Assembly: GCF_000328705.1 (NCBI RefSeq) | Contig: NC_019673.1 | Span: 5,704,001-5,768,000 of the forward strand | Source of the DNA: Saccharothrix espanaensis DSM 44229 | Lineage (GTDB): Bacteria; Actinomycetota; Actinomycetes; Mycobacteriales; Pseudonocardiaceae | Reading direction: 5' to 3' | Length of the DNA: 64,000 nucleotides | In this document: positions 8,816 through 16,472 of the stretch, in pieces | How the letters are laid out: the number at the start of each line of letters is the position of its first letter | Position numbering within the stretch: the first letter of the stretch is position 1 | Program-made: the position numbers and the translations under genes | The notes under the pieces: model-generated | The model's input: only the letters and a program-made list of their open reading frames with translations | Told to the model about the DNA's origin: nothing | The model's database searches: none

Positions 8816-9952
8816 CTACGGGGTCCAGCCGCCCGGGGGCACCTTCATGGACAGCGCGCCCGCCGAGAAGCTCAGGCCGAACGCCATCACCAGGCTCTCC
8901 CCCTCCGGCCGGTGCACCTGCTCGGCGAGCATGAGCGGCACCGAGCAGCCGATCGTGTTGCCGCACTCGCGCAACACCCGGTAAGCGGAGGCGACCTTGT
9001 CGCTGTCCGGGCGGACCTCGAACTCGGCGCACAGCCCGTCGAGGATCTGCTTGCTGCCGGTGTGCATGAACAGCGCCGTCGCGTCGGCCGGTGCGGCGAG
9101 GCCCGTCTTCCCGCTCGCGATGACCTCCTTGATGGTGCGGCTCGCGTACCACAGGCCCCGTGCCGCAACCCGGGGGCTGAGCGTGTAGAGCCGACGACCG
9201 TGCACGATCGGGACGTCCGAGCCGCCGTCGGGCACGGTGCCGAGTTCGGTGTCCTCCGGCAGCTCGTTGGTGAGGCTGACACCGGGACCGAACGACGGCC
9301 CGTCGCCTTCCGACTCGAACAGCACCGCGACCGCGGCGTCACCGAAGAGGAAGCCGTGCATGGCGTCCACGGTCTCCTGCCTGCGTTCGGCCTCGATCTC
9401 GCTGAAATGGGCGTACCGGCCCGGCAGGGGCGGGGAGAGCGGCGTTATGGCGTCCAGGAAGGCCGCCAGGACGTACTTGCCGGGGTTGCAGCTCAGGTAC
9501 CACCGGGCGGTCTCCACGACCTTCGCGATCACCGAGCACCCCATGTACTGCACGCTGAGCGTGTCGGCCGACCTGGGGATCTCCGGCAGGTCGGCGACGA
9601 GGTCGCAGACCATGCTGGGGAGCAGGCGACCGGGGCTGCTCGTGGCACCGATGACCAGTCCGATCGACTCCGCCGGGACGTCGGCCTTGTCCAGGCAACG
9701 CCGCACGGCCCGCACGGCCAGCGCGCCGGCGGGCAGGCCCACCTCGGGCTCCGCGCCGTCGAACAGCACCTGCGGGTAGTTCGCCAGGATCGAGTGGCGG
9801 TTGTCCACGCCGAGCTTGCCCATCATGTCGGCCAACGCGTCGGAGAGCCGACCGCCCGCCGCGGTCAGCAGTTCCCCGGTCGACCAGTGCCACTCGGGCA
9901 GTGCCGACGCGATCGCCCGGACGTGCGGGTCGAGCACGGTGGTCTGGGTCAT
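8816..9952 (-). CDS. KAS III / type III PKS-like condensing enzyme
   Basis: A 378-residue thiolase-fold enzyme with a full Cys-His-Asn triad: Cys139 (QYMGCSVIAK), His297 (FMHTGSKQI) and Asn332 (ECGNTIGC). The HTGSKQILD segment resembles the HPGGxxILD of chalcone-synthase-type enzymes more than the HQAN of FabH, while overall length fits either. Expected role is decarboxylative condensation of an aryl or acyl starter with malonyl units, or acyl transfer. Clustered with an MIO lyase and a ligase, it parallels bacterial cinnamoyl-primed pathways (the Photorhabdus stilbene logic is a known example). The product is unknown. Confidence 0.8.
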   Translation of the reverse strand: MTQTTVLDPHVRAIASALPEWHWSTGELLTAAGGRLSDALADMMGKLGVDNRHSILANYPQVLFDGAEPEVGLPAGALAVRAVRRCLDKADVPAESIGLVIGATSSPGRLLPSMVCDLVADLPEIPRSADTLSVQYMGCSVIAKVVETARWYLSCNPGKYVLAAFLDAITPLSPPLPGRYAHFSEIEAERRQETVDAMHGFLFGDAAVAVLFESEGDGPSFGPGVSLTNELPEDTELGTVPDGGSDVPIVHGRRLYTLSPRVAARGLWYASRTIKEVIASGKTGLAAPADATALFMHTGSKQILDGLCAEFEVRPDSDKVASAYRVLRECGNTIGCSVPLMLAEQVHRPEGESLVMAFGLSFSAGALSMKVPPGGWTP

Positions 9953-9973
9953 TTCGGTGCGCCCCCTCGGGGT

Positions 9974-10744
9974 CTAGCCGGCCACGGCGGACACGCCGCC
10001 GTCGATGACGATGTTCTCCCCGTTGATGTAGCCCGCCTTGTCCGACGCCAGGAAGACCGCCAGTTCGGCGATCTCCTCGGGCTCCGCGACCCGCCGCGAC
10101 GGCGTCACCCGCATCAGGTCGTCGTGCACGGCCGACCCGATCAGGTGCCGGGTCGCCTCGCTGCGCGTCAAGCCCGGACTGATCGCCACCGCCCGGATGT
10201 TGTGCTCCGTCCCGGCCACCGCCAGGTGCCTGGTCAGCGAGATGTTCGCCGCTTTCGCGACCCCGTGCGGGATCATCGACTCGAACCGGACGCCCCGGAT
10301 GCCGGCGACCGAGCCCATGTTGATGACGACCCCGCCGCCGCGTCGCTTCAAGTGCCCCCACGCGGCCCTCGTGCACAGGTAGGGCAGGTGCAGCTCGTTC
10401 TTGATCGTGTAGTACCAGTCCTCCAGCGGCTGTTCGTCGAAGGGGCCGTTGCGCAGGCTCGACGCGTTGTTGAACAGGATGTCGACCCCGCCGAACTCGG
10501 CGATCCCGGCGTCGATCCACGCCTGCGCCCCCTCCGGTTCCGAGAGGTCCACCGGTGCCAGCGCCGCCATGGTCCCGCCCGCCGCCCGGACCGACTCGAC
10601 GGTGCTGTCCGACGCGTCCTCGTGCCGTGCGCAGCCGAAGACCTTGGCACCTTCCGCGCTGAACAGCTTCGCGGCGACCTGGCCGATGCCGTACCGGCCG
10701 GTGCCGCTGATGAAGGCGATCTTCCCGTCGAGCCGACCCGGCAT
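9974..10744 (-). CDS. short-chain dehydrogenase/reductase with altered catalytic Tyr
   Basis: A 256-residue SDR with the cofactor motif SGTGRYGIGQ, NNASS, the catalytic Ser in MGSVAG and the C-terminal NGENIVIDGG. The expected YxxxK is HGVAK: the catalytic Tyr is replaced by His while the Lys is kept. This may change the mechanism or leave a binding or dehydratase-like role. ATG at 10744 is preferred over 10768 because GGGAGG lies 5 nt upstream. It sits between the MIO enzyme and the condensing enzyme in a single leftward operon, so it probably acts on an aryl-ketide or beta-keto intermediate. Confidence 0.85.
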   Translation of the reverse strand: MPGRLDGKIAFISGTGRYGIGQVAAKLFSAEGAKVFGCARHEDASDSTVESVRAAGGTMAALAPVDLSEPEGAQAWIDAGIAEFGGVDILFNNASSLRNGPFDEQPLEDWYYTIKNELHLPYLCTRAAWGHLKRRGGGVVINMGSVAGIRGVRFESMIPHGVAKAANISLTRHLAVAGTEHNIRAVAISPGLTRSEATRHLIGSAVHDDLMRVTPSRRVAEPEEIAELAVFLASDKAGYINGENIVIDGGVSAVAG

Positions 10745-10771
10745 GGGTTCCTCCCGCGTCCTGGGCACCGG

Positions 10772-12430
10772 TCAGACGTCCGCGTCCCAGTGCGGGCGCA
10801 GCGCCGCCACCAGGGCACCCGACCGGATCAGCCCGACGACGACGCCGAGGTCCTCGTCCAGCCGCCGGTCGTGGTCCACGAACGGGACGTGGTCGCGGAT
10901 CACCTCGTAGCCGGTCCTGGTGCCCAGGCCGAGCAGGTGCGCGCCGCGCAGGTCGGCGGCCTGGCAGCCGGCCAGCAGGTGGATCGCGGCGATCTCGGTC
11001 ACCAGCTCGACCACGCTGCGCGCGTCCCGCGCGGCGATCGTGCCCATGCTGACCTTGTCCTGGTTGTGGGCCTCGGTCGACCGGGAGAACGCGGTGGCGG
11101 GGTTGGTCAGCTTCAACGCCTCGGCCGCCAGCGCGGAGGCGGCGATCTGCATCCCCTTGAACCCGTGGTGCAGCCCCGCGGCCGGGTCGCCCGGGTCCAC
11201 CCGGCGCACCAGGTTGGGCGGCAGGCCGTGGTTGAACTTCGTGTCGACCAGCATCGCGAGCTGGCGGTCGAGCAGGTCGCCGACGCTGGCCACGGCGAGC
11301 TTGAGCGAGTCCATCGCCTGCCCGACGTGCCCGCCGTAGAAGTTGCCCCCGTTGTGCACCCGCCCGGTCGCGAAGTCGAACAGCGGGTTGTCGTTGGTCG
11401 AGTTGATCTCGATGTCGAGCCACCGGCGCACCCAGTCCAGCGTGTCCGCGAGCACGCCGTTCACGTGGGGTGCGCACCGCACCGAGTAGCGGTCCTGGAT
11501 GGGCCGGCCCAGCGGGATCACCCCGAGGCCGTCGACGTCGGGGTTGGCTTCGAGCACCTGGGGCGTGTCCAGGCACAGGTCGGAACCGCGCACGAGCGCG
11601 CGGACCCGCGCGGCGGAGCGGACCTGCCCGGGGTGCGGCTTCTGGCGGTGGATCACCGGCTCGAAGTGGCTGCGGTTGCCCATCAGCGCCTCGGCCGCCA
11701 GCGCGGTGCCCAGGTCGGCGACCGCGCACAGCCCCTCCGCGTCGTGCACCGCGAGCACGCCGAACCCGGACATGAACGACGTGCCGTTGATGAGGGCCAA
11801 CCCCTCCTTGGCCTCGAAGGCGACGGGGTCGAGCCCCCGGGACCGCAGCGCGACCGCGGCCGGCACCGGTTCGCCGTCGACCCGCGCCGTTCCCGAACCC
11901 ATGAGCAGGTCGGCCAGGTAGCACAGCGGGACCAGGTCGCCGCTCGCGCCCACCGAGCCCCGTTCCGGGATGACCGGCGTGATGCCGTGCCGCAGGCAGT
12001 CCACGATCAGTTCGACCACGCCGCGCCGGATCCCCGAGTAGCCGCGGGCCAGGCAGTTCGCCCGGACCAGCATCGCGGCCCGGACGACGTCCACCGGCGC
12101 CGACGGGCCGGTTCCGTTCAAGTGGTACTTGATCAGGTTGCGCTGGAGCTCGGTGGTCTTCTCCGGGCTCAGGTGGAACCGTGCGCTGTCCCCGAAACCG
12201 GTGGTCACCCCGTAGATCGGGCGGCGCATCAGGATCAGCCTGTCGCGGGCGGCCACGGAGGCGTCCATCCGGAGCGCGGCGTCCTCGCCGATGGCGATCG
12301 GCACGTCGCCGGGCTCCCGGGCGAACCTCGCCGCGTCCGCGACGGTCAACGCGTCCTCGCCGAGCACGATCCCGGACCGCGCGTCGGCGGCCGGCGGCGC
12401 GCACACGAGCGAAGGGCCATTGTCCTGCAT
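10772..12430 (-). CDS. MIO-dependent aromatic amino acid ammonia-lyase or aminomutase
   Basis: A 552-residue member of the HAL/PAL/TAL/aminomutase family. The MIO-forming triad is Ala162-Ser163-Gly164 in GSVGASGDLVPL. The catalytic Tyr73 is in IYGVTTGFG, with NGT further on and STNDNPL and GGNFYGG downstream. It forms cinnamate- or coumarate-type acids by ammonia loss, or a beta-amino acid if it is a mutase. Several segments (KEGLALINGT, YSVRCAPHV, HGGNF-like) resemble the Photorhabdus PAL StlA, so a PAL-like role is my first guess. The usual selectivity pair reads Tyr102-His103, unlike classic PAL (Phe-Leu) or TAL (His-Leu). GGAGGGA precedes the ATG. First gene of its operon. Confidence 0.88.
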   Translation of the reverse strand: MQDNGPSLVCAPPAADARSGIVLGEDALTVADAARFAREPGDVPIAIGEDAALRMDASVAARDRLILMRRPIYGVTTGFGDSARFHLSPEKTTELQRNLIKYHLNGTGPSAPVDVVRAAMLVRANCLARGYSGIRRGVVELIVDCLRHGITPVIPERGSVGASGDLVPLCYLADLLMGSGTARVDGEPVPAAVALRSRGLDPVAFEAKEGLALINGTSFMSGFGVLAVHDAEGLCAVADLGTALAAEALMGNRSHFEPVIHRQKPHPGQVRSAARVRALVRGSDLCLDTPQVLEANPDVDGLGVIPLGRPIQDRYSVRCAPHVNGVLADTLDWVRRWLDIEINSTNDNPLFDFATGRVHNGGNFYGGHVGQAMDSLKLAVASVGDLLDRQLAMLVDTKFNHGLPPNLVRRVDPGDPAAGLHHGFKGMQIAASALAAEALKLTNPATAFSRSTEAHNQDKVSMGTIAARDARSVVELVTEIAAIHLLAGCQAADLRGAHLLGLGTRTGYEVIRDHVPFVDHDRRLDEDLGVVVGLIRSGALVAALRPHWDADV

Positions 12431-12741
12431 GGTGGCTTTCCCTCCTGGGGAGCGGGAAAACGGCGGTGGCACGTGATCCCACCCGAGGAGGAAGGCACCC
12501 CGGGTCGGTTGCGGCCTGTTGCCTTCCGGCACTTTCTCGCACGCCGGCGGGACCGGCGCGTCACACCGGTTCGCGAACGCCGGCTTCGGTCAGCCGACCG
12601 AAGCGGCGGCTAATGCGGTTCCGGTGGCGGGGAGCGCTCCGGCCGTGGCGACAGCGCTCGTCGCGATCACCGGCCCCGGAACTCGTCCCATGCAGCCGAG
12701 GCTAGCAAGGACCCCCTGTTCCGGCCGGCAGGAAGTCGCAG

Positions 12742-12759
12742 GTCACCTGATGCAGTGAC
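12742..12759. promoter_or_regulatory. GTCACCTGATGCAGTGAC palindromic element
   Basis: GTCAC and GTGAC form a perfect 5-bp inverted repeat around CTGATGCA. The first 11 bases are identical to the element at 5084-5094 in the other promoter region of the same locus. It lies about 310 bp upstream of the MIO lyase start. Most likely an operator for a regulator encoded elsewhere. Confidence 0.45.
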
Positions 12760-12981
12760 AGCAGCGACGCAGCCCTCGCTCCGGGCGGCGATCCGGGCGA
12801 CCACGACCAGGTCCGAGGTCGGCGCAGGACCAGCCGGCCCAGCCCGTCGGACCGGTTCCCGGGACGTTTGCCGGGTGCCCGTCCTGGTCGCGGCTGTGGC
12901 GGTGCCGCGTCCGCTGGTGGAGTCGGCCCCCGCCGGGCGGGGACGATGTCGACCCGGCGCGGCGGAGGAGGTCCGGTACGG

Positions 12982-13032
12982 CCGGCCCCGATGACCGGGG
13001 ACGTCTAAGATCGTCCGGGTCATCGGGGCCGG
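12982..13032 (-). terminator. long hairpin just after the 20-aa peptide gene
   Basis: Two perfect 15-nt arms, CCGGCCCCGATGACC (12982-12996) and its complement (13018-13032), enclose a further 5-bp inner stem (GGACG/CGTCC). It begins 18 nt past the stop codon of the peptide gene read on the minus strand. There is no T-run, as is common for actinobacterial terminators. It marks the end of the P450-peptide transcript and may stabilise it. Confidence 0.65.
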
Positions 13033-13049
13033 GTCGCGAATCCGTTCGC

Positions 13050-13112
13050 CTAGTACCAGTACCAACGGCGTTCCGGCTTGGTGTTAAAGACGCGTCGCAG
13101 CATCGCGGCCAT
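13050..13112 (-). CDS. 20-aa RiPP precursor peptide ending Trp-Tyr-Trp-Tyr (predicted)
   Basis: The minus strand encodes MAAMLRRVFNTKPERRWYWY followed by TAG. A strong ribosome-binding site (GGGAGGAGG) lies 9 nt before the ATG. The ORF overlaps the 3' end of the P450 gene by 29 nt in another frame, so translation is probably coupled. A basic leader followed by a C-terminal cluster of alternating Trp/Tyr is the hallmark of substrates for biaryl- or ether-forming P450s: biarylitides use a pentapeptide, and tryptorubin-type atropopeptides end in aromatic-rich cores. I predict the P450 cross-links the WYWY core and that proteases elsewhere trim the leader. A second ATG at 13103 would give 17 aa but sits too far from the RBS. 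Confidence 0.75.
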   Translation of the reverse strand: MAAMLRRVFNTKPERRWYWY

Positions 13113-14271
13113 GACCGCTCACCTCCTCCCGGTGTCCTGGTGCTCGTTCGGCCCGGGTGCGGTGCAGGGTGAAGGGCCGGGGGACGATGCCCTCGGACAT
13201 GACCGCACGCGGGTCGCCTCCGGTGACCGACAGCCGGGCACCCCCGGCCAGTGCGGTCAGCGCTTCGGTGACCATCGTCTGCGCCACCGAGGCGCCGGGG
13301 CAGGCGAAGGGGCCCGCGCCGAACGGGAGGTAGGTGCCGTGCCCGCCGGGTAGCGCCCACCGGTCGGGTCGGAACGCGTCGGGGTCGGTCCAGCGGCGCG
13401 GGTCGTGGTGGAGCAGGTGCGGGCTGACCGAGACGAGCTCGCCGGCGTGCAGAGCGGTCCCCGCGAGGGTGACGGGGCCGGGGACGGCGCGGCGGAGCAT
13501 CCAGGGTATCGGCCGGTGCCGCATCGCTTCCCGGACGATCTGGTCGGCGGGCCACGGCCAGGCGGAACCGGGGGTGTGGTGCAGGCAGGCCAGCAGCACC
13601 GACCAGGCCAGTGACGCGGCCACCGGCGCCGCCACGGCCCGGAACATCGTGAGGTGCACCTGGGCCACCGACCGGTCGGCCAGGTCGTCGGGGCACGCCT
13701 CCAGCACGGCGTCCAGCACGTCTCGCGGGGCGTCGACGCGCTGTTGCCGACGGTGCCGCACCTGTTCGGTCAGGGCCGCGACCACCCTGGCCCGCGCCAC
13801 CTCCGCCCGCGCCCGCCGCCACACCCGCGACGAGCGGAACACCACGCCCACGTGCGCGGCCCGGTCGGCGCGACTCCGCGCTTCGGCCGGGGTGCCGGGG
13901 TGCAGCAGCAGGTCCGCCAGGCAGCGGTACACCAGCCGGTTGCCGGTCTCAGGCCACCGGCTGACCGACGGCAGCCCCGCCACCGCCGAGGCCAACTCGG
14001 CGCGGTAGTCCGGCAGGCGGGCCCGCAGGACATCACGCACCGCATGGCCGACCTCGACCTGCGCCGCCCGCGTCGGCAGCAGGTCGCCGAAGAACCCGGA
14101 CCTGCCCGTGTTGAACTCCCGGCCACGCAACAGCGCGTGCGCCGCCTCCGGGTCGCCCAGGCACCACCCGCCCCCCGGCAGCGGGATCGCCCCAGTGGCG
14201 CTGCGCCGGCGAAGCTCCTCGACGTACTCCAGCGGATCGCGCCGCAACCGACGCCTGTCCCCGATCCTCAT
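13084..14271 (-). CDS. cytochrome P450, predicted peptide cross-linking enzyme
   Basis: A 395-residue P450. The heme loop is LPFGAGPFACPGASVAQ with Cys324, and ExxR is REAMR. The I-helix reads FRAVAAPVAASLAW: the usual (A/G)GxxT with its acid-alcohol pair is absent, as might suit radical coupling rather than hydroxylation. ATG at 14271 follows GGAGGG by 9 nt; a longer frame from 14454 has only low-complexity sequence. The last ~20 residues (ERAPGHREEVSGHGRDAATRL) overlie the RBS and start of the WYWY peptide. The peptide lies downstream of the P450, the reverse of what I recall for tryptorubin-type loci. No other modifying gene or transporter adjoins. Confidence 0.85.
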   Translation of the reverse strand: MRIGDRRRLRRDPLEYVEELRRRSATGAIPLPGGGWCLGDPEAAHALLRGREFNTGRSGFFGDLLPTRAAQVEVGHAVRDVLRARLPDYRAELASAVAGLPSVSRWPETGNRLVYRCLADLLLHPGTPAEARSRADRAAHVGVVFRSSRVWRRARAEVARARVVAALTEQVRHRRQQRVDAPRDVLDAVLEACPDDLADRSVAQVHLTMFRAVAAPVAASLAWSVLLACLHHTPGSAWPWPADQIVREAMRHRPIPWMLRRAVPGPVTLAGTALHAGELVSVSPHLLHHDPRRWTDPDAFRPDRWALPGGHGTYLPFGAGPFACPGASVAQTMVTEALTALAGGARLSVTGGDPRAVMSEGIVPRPFTLHRTRAERAPGHREEVSGHGRDAATRL

Positions 14272-14794
14272 CCCACGACGCCCTCCGTGAACTGCGTCGA
14301 CCTCCCGCTTTCGACTGCCCGACAGAGGTCTCCAGCTACCGCAGACTTCCCGCCCTCGGCGAAGCCGAACGGAGGCCGGCCGGCCACCACCCGTACGAGG
14401 AGACGACACCACTCGACCAGGGGCCGACCGCCCGCCCACCCGCAGCTGCGTCACCGGGCGTGGTCACCCATGGCGTAGCGGCTCCAGGTGCCGCCTACCG
14501 AGGTGGACCGGGGCACCGGCCGGGCGACAACGGGTCTGGGAGCAGGATGCCCGGCCAGGTCGTGAACCGGCGTTCCAGGGCCGGGTCGCCACGCCCTGGG
14601 TGTGTGCGTTCCTGGCAGACCCGACGTCTGACAGCCGCGACGGCACGGTCGGCGAGGCGTTGGGCAGGCTGGAGTCCAAGACCTGCGGGCGCGGCCTGGC
14701 CAGGCACCACGCGGTCATGATGACCAGCCACGGGGTGCGGACGGATGTTGGTTGCCCGGGGGGTGAGACGCTCTCTGCCGTGTTGACCGTGCGC
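14272..14794. other. intergenic stretch without a clear gene
   Basis: About 520 bp containing the leftward promoter of the P450-peptide pair and the upstream region of the frameshifted ORF at 14795. Frames that remain open give Arg/Gly/Pro-rich products without start signals. I see no repeat or RNA structure that stands out. Confidence 0.4.
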
Positions 14795-15323
14795 ATGAAC
14801 GACATCGCGGCCCGCGCGCTCGGGACCAGTGCTGTCATACCACCGGCCGAGCTCGCGCCGGAGCTGCGCGATTTTCTCCGTGCGGGCGTCGTCCGGCGCG
14901 GCGAGGTCCTGCTGTTCGCGGGATACTCCGGTTGGGCCGACGAACCCCGGCAGGTTCGGGGACCTGACAGGCTGGGAGTGCTTCGTCAGCAGCTTCCACC
15001 TCGACGACGCGGTGCAGGTCACAATCGGGTCGACGGCGGACGGCGAGCCGGTGATCTCCGAGGAGGACCAGGCCTTGATGCTCCGGCACGGGCTCGGCTT
15101 CGCGTTGGAAGTGGTCCGGCTGGTGAACCGGCTGGACAAGCCGGTGGCGGTGCGTTGCATCATCAGCGCGAACACCACCAACGGGAAGTTCCGGTTCCAC
15201 CGGGCGAGGCCGGGCGAGTCGTGGCTGACCGCCGACCTCGACTCCTACGCTCGCGGCTGGCCCGTCGAAAAGCTGATCGTGGTCGACAGCGGGCCGGCCG
15301 GTCTCGGCGGCACTCCTTGGTGA
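14795..15323 (+). pseudogene. frameshifted hypothetical protein gene
   Basis: The first part (MNDIAARALGTS... LLFAGYSGWADEP, from 14795) is in one frame. A well-formed continuation (FGDLTGWECFVSSFHLDDAV... to GGTPW, stop at 15323) is in the +1 frame. The switch falls between about 14940 and 14965. Both halves have protein-like composition, so one gene of roughly 175 residues was probably broken by a small indel, or the base is a sequencing error. I do not recognise the family; no membrane segment or nucleotide-binding motif is visible. Confidence 0.5.
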
Positions 15324-15384
15324 CGGCAAAGGGCCGCTCGGCCTTGTGGGAGTGACGATTGGCTGTAGCGGGTCGTCTACATCA

Positions 15385-16032
15385 CTAGGGACCGGCGGGG
15401 TTCTCGGTGCCTCGGTCGATGCCGAGGGTGGCGACGAGGTCTTCGTGGAGTTGGAACCACACGCGGTGGCAGGAGTCGATGTTCGTCTTGTCGACCCAGT
15501 CGCGGTGTCCGCCCTGTGCGCGTTGCAGGGCCGTCGCGAAGCGGGTGTCGTAGTTGCCGAACCTCGCCAGCACTCCGGCCAGGCGGGCGACAAGCGGACG
15601 CAGGTCGTCGTCGAGCGTGGTGAGTTCCGCCAGGATGCGCCCGTCCCACGCGGTGTCGCGATGGTCGTTGGGGGCGAACCTGTCTTTGTCGGTCGGCCTG
15701 ATCTGCCAGTCGGTGACTGCGCGGAGCAGTCGGGCGTTGAGGGGGATGAAGTCGCGGTAGGTGGCTGCGATCTGGTTCTCCGGGTCGGCTCCGGCGCGTT
15801 CGACGGCGAGTTGGCGCTCGTTCTCGGTCTTGCCCGAGTCGGTGAGCGACCAGCCGCCGAGGTCGGCGAACTCGACGTGCTGCACCCAGCTCTGGCGTTC
15901 TGCCTCGCGCAGCACGCGCAGCGCCTCGTCCGGGCCGGTCCGGGCGCGTTCGGCGATCTCCGCGCTCTTCGCGAAGCCGAGGAGCCGCACCGCGTGCAGG
16001 ATGAGAAGCTCCGGCGTCGACTGGTTCGTCAT
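15385..16032 (-). CDS. winged-helix-like DNA-binding protein
   Basis: A 215-residue protein. Its first 75 residues (MTNQSTPELLILHAVRLLGF... VLREAERQSWVQH... WSLTDSGK) look like a MarR/PadR-type winged helix, with a recognition helix near ALRVLREAERQ and a wing ending in LTDSGK. The C-terminal part has Arg/Asp-rich helices of unknown role. Its ATG overlaps the stop of the upstream HTH gene by 4 nt (ATGA), so the two are one operon. They are divergent from the PEP-utilising-domain gene at 16472 and may control it. Confidence 0.7.
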   Translation of the reverse strand: MTNQSTPELLILHAVRLLGFAKSAEIAERARTGPDEALRVLREAERQSWVQHVEFADLGGWSLTDSGKTENERQLAVERAGADPENQIAATYRDFIPLNARLLRAVTDWQIRPTDKDRFAPNDHRDTAWDGRILAELTTLDDDLRPLVARLAGVLARFGNYDTRFATALQRAQGGHRDWVDKTNIDSCHRVWFQLHEDLVATLGIDRGTENPAGP

Positions 16033-16433
16033 GTCCGCTTGTCCTGCCTGGCACTGAGTCGGGTGACGTACTGCTGGCACGCCTGCGGGGAGTGGAAACC
16101 CATCGCCTCGGCGATCTGGGTCCAGGTCAGGCCCTCGTTCCGGGCGGCGAAGAGCAGCCCGATCTCCACGCCCTCGACCTCCGCCCGTGCCGCCGGGAGC
16201 AGCGCCAGTGCACTCAGGAGATCGTCCCGGGTGAGGTCCGCCGACCGCCAGAGCGCATACTGCGTGAGGTCGACCGCTGTCGGGGGGACGGGGCCGGGCC
16301 GCCACGGGCGTGGCTCCAACCGGTCGGCCCCCAGCTCCATGAGCCGGTCCTGGGCGTCGCGCTCGCGTTGGCCCTGGGCCTGGTCGGCGCTCCGGGTTCG
16401 GTCGAGATCGTGCTTGCGCTCCATGCCACCCAC
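16029..16433 (-). CDS. small helix-turn-helix protein
   Basis: A 134-residue product with a charged N-terminus and a C-terminal helix-turn-helix: GLLFAARNEGLTWTQIAEAMGFHSPQ, where WTQIAEAMG... is the classic first-helix/turn pattern. It lacks an obvious effector domain. The stop overlaps the start of the winged-helix gene at 16032. It lies next to a CAACA-GAA-TGTTG palindrome that could be its own operator. Confidence 0.7.
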   Translation of the reverse strand: MGGMERKHDLDRTRSADQAQGQRERDAQDRLMELGADRLEPRPWRPGPVPPTAVDLTQYALWRSADLTRDDLLSALALLPAARAEVEGVEIGLLFAARNEGLTWTQIAEAMGFHSPQACQQYVTRLSARQDKRT

Positions 16434-16444
16434 TCTGCTACCTT

Positions 16445-16472
16445 CAACAGAATGTTGTCAATGTTTTGTTGA
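16445..16472. promoter_or_regulatory. AT-rich divergent control site with CAACA-GAA-TGTTG palindrome
   Basis: The gap between the divergent genes is only about 38 bp and is strikingly AT-rich for this genome. It carries a perfect inverted repeat CAACA-GAA-TGTTG (16445-16457) and a second imperfect one, TCAA...TTGA (16458-16472). This is probably the binding site of one of the two adjacent HTH proteins and must overlap both promoters. Confidence 0.55.

Larger units (their letters stand above)
12431..13049. other. 620-bp gap; only regulatory and hairpin sequences seen
   Basis: I find no convincing gene here. It holds the 5' region of the MIO operon, the GTCACCTGATG palindrome (12742-12759) and, at its right end, the large hairpin that follows the tiny peptide gene. 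Frames that stay open are Arg/Pro/Ala-rich shadows of GC-rich DNA without a ribosome-binding site. Confidence 0.5.

Noticed and set aside
12743-13822. Minus-strand 359-codon frame across the peptide gene and P450
   Set aside because: It is a shadow of the P450 gene and lacks any domain; the P450 frame has all expected motifs.
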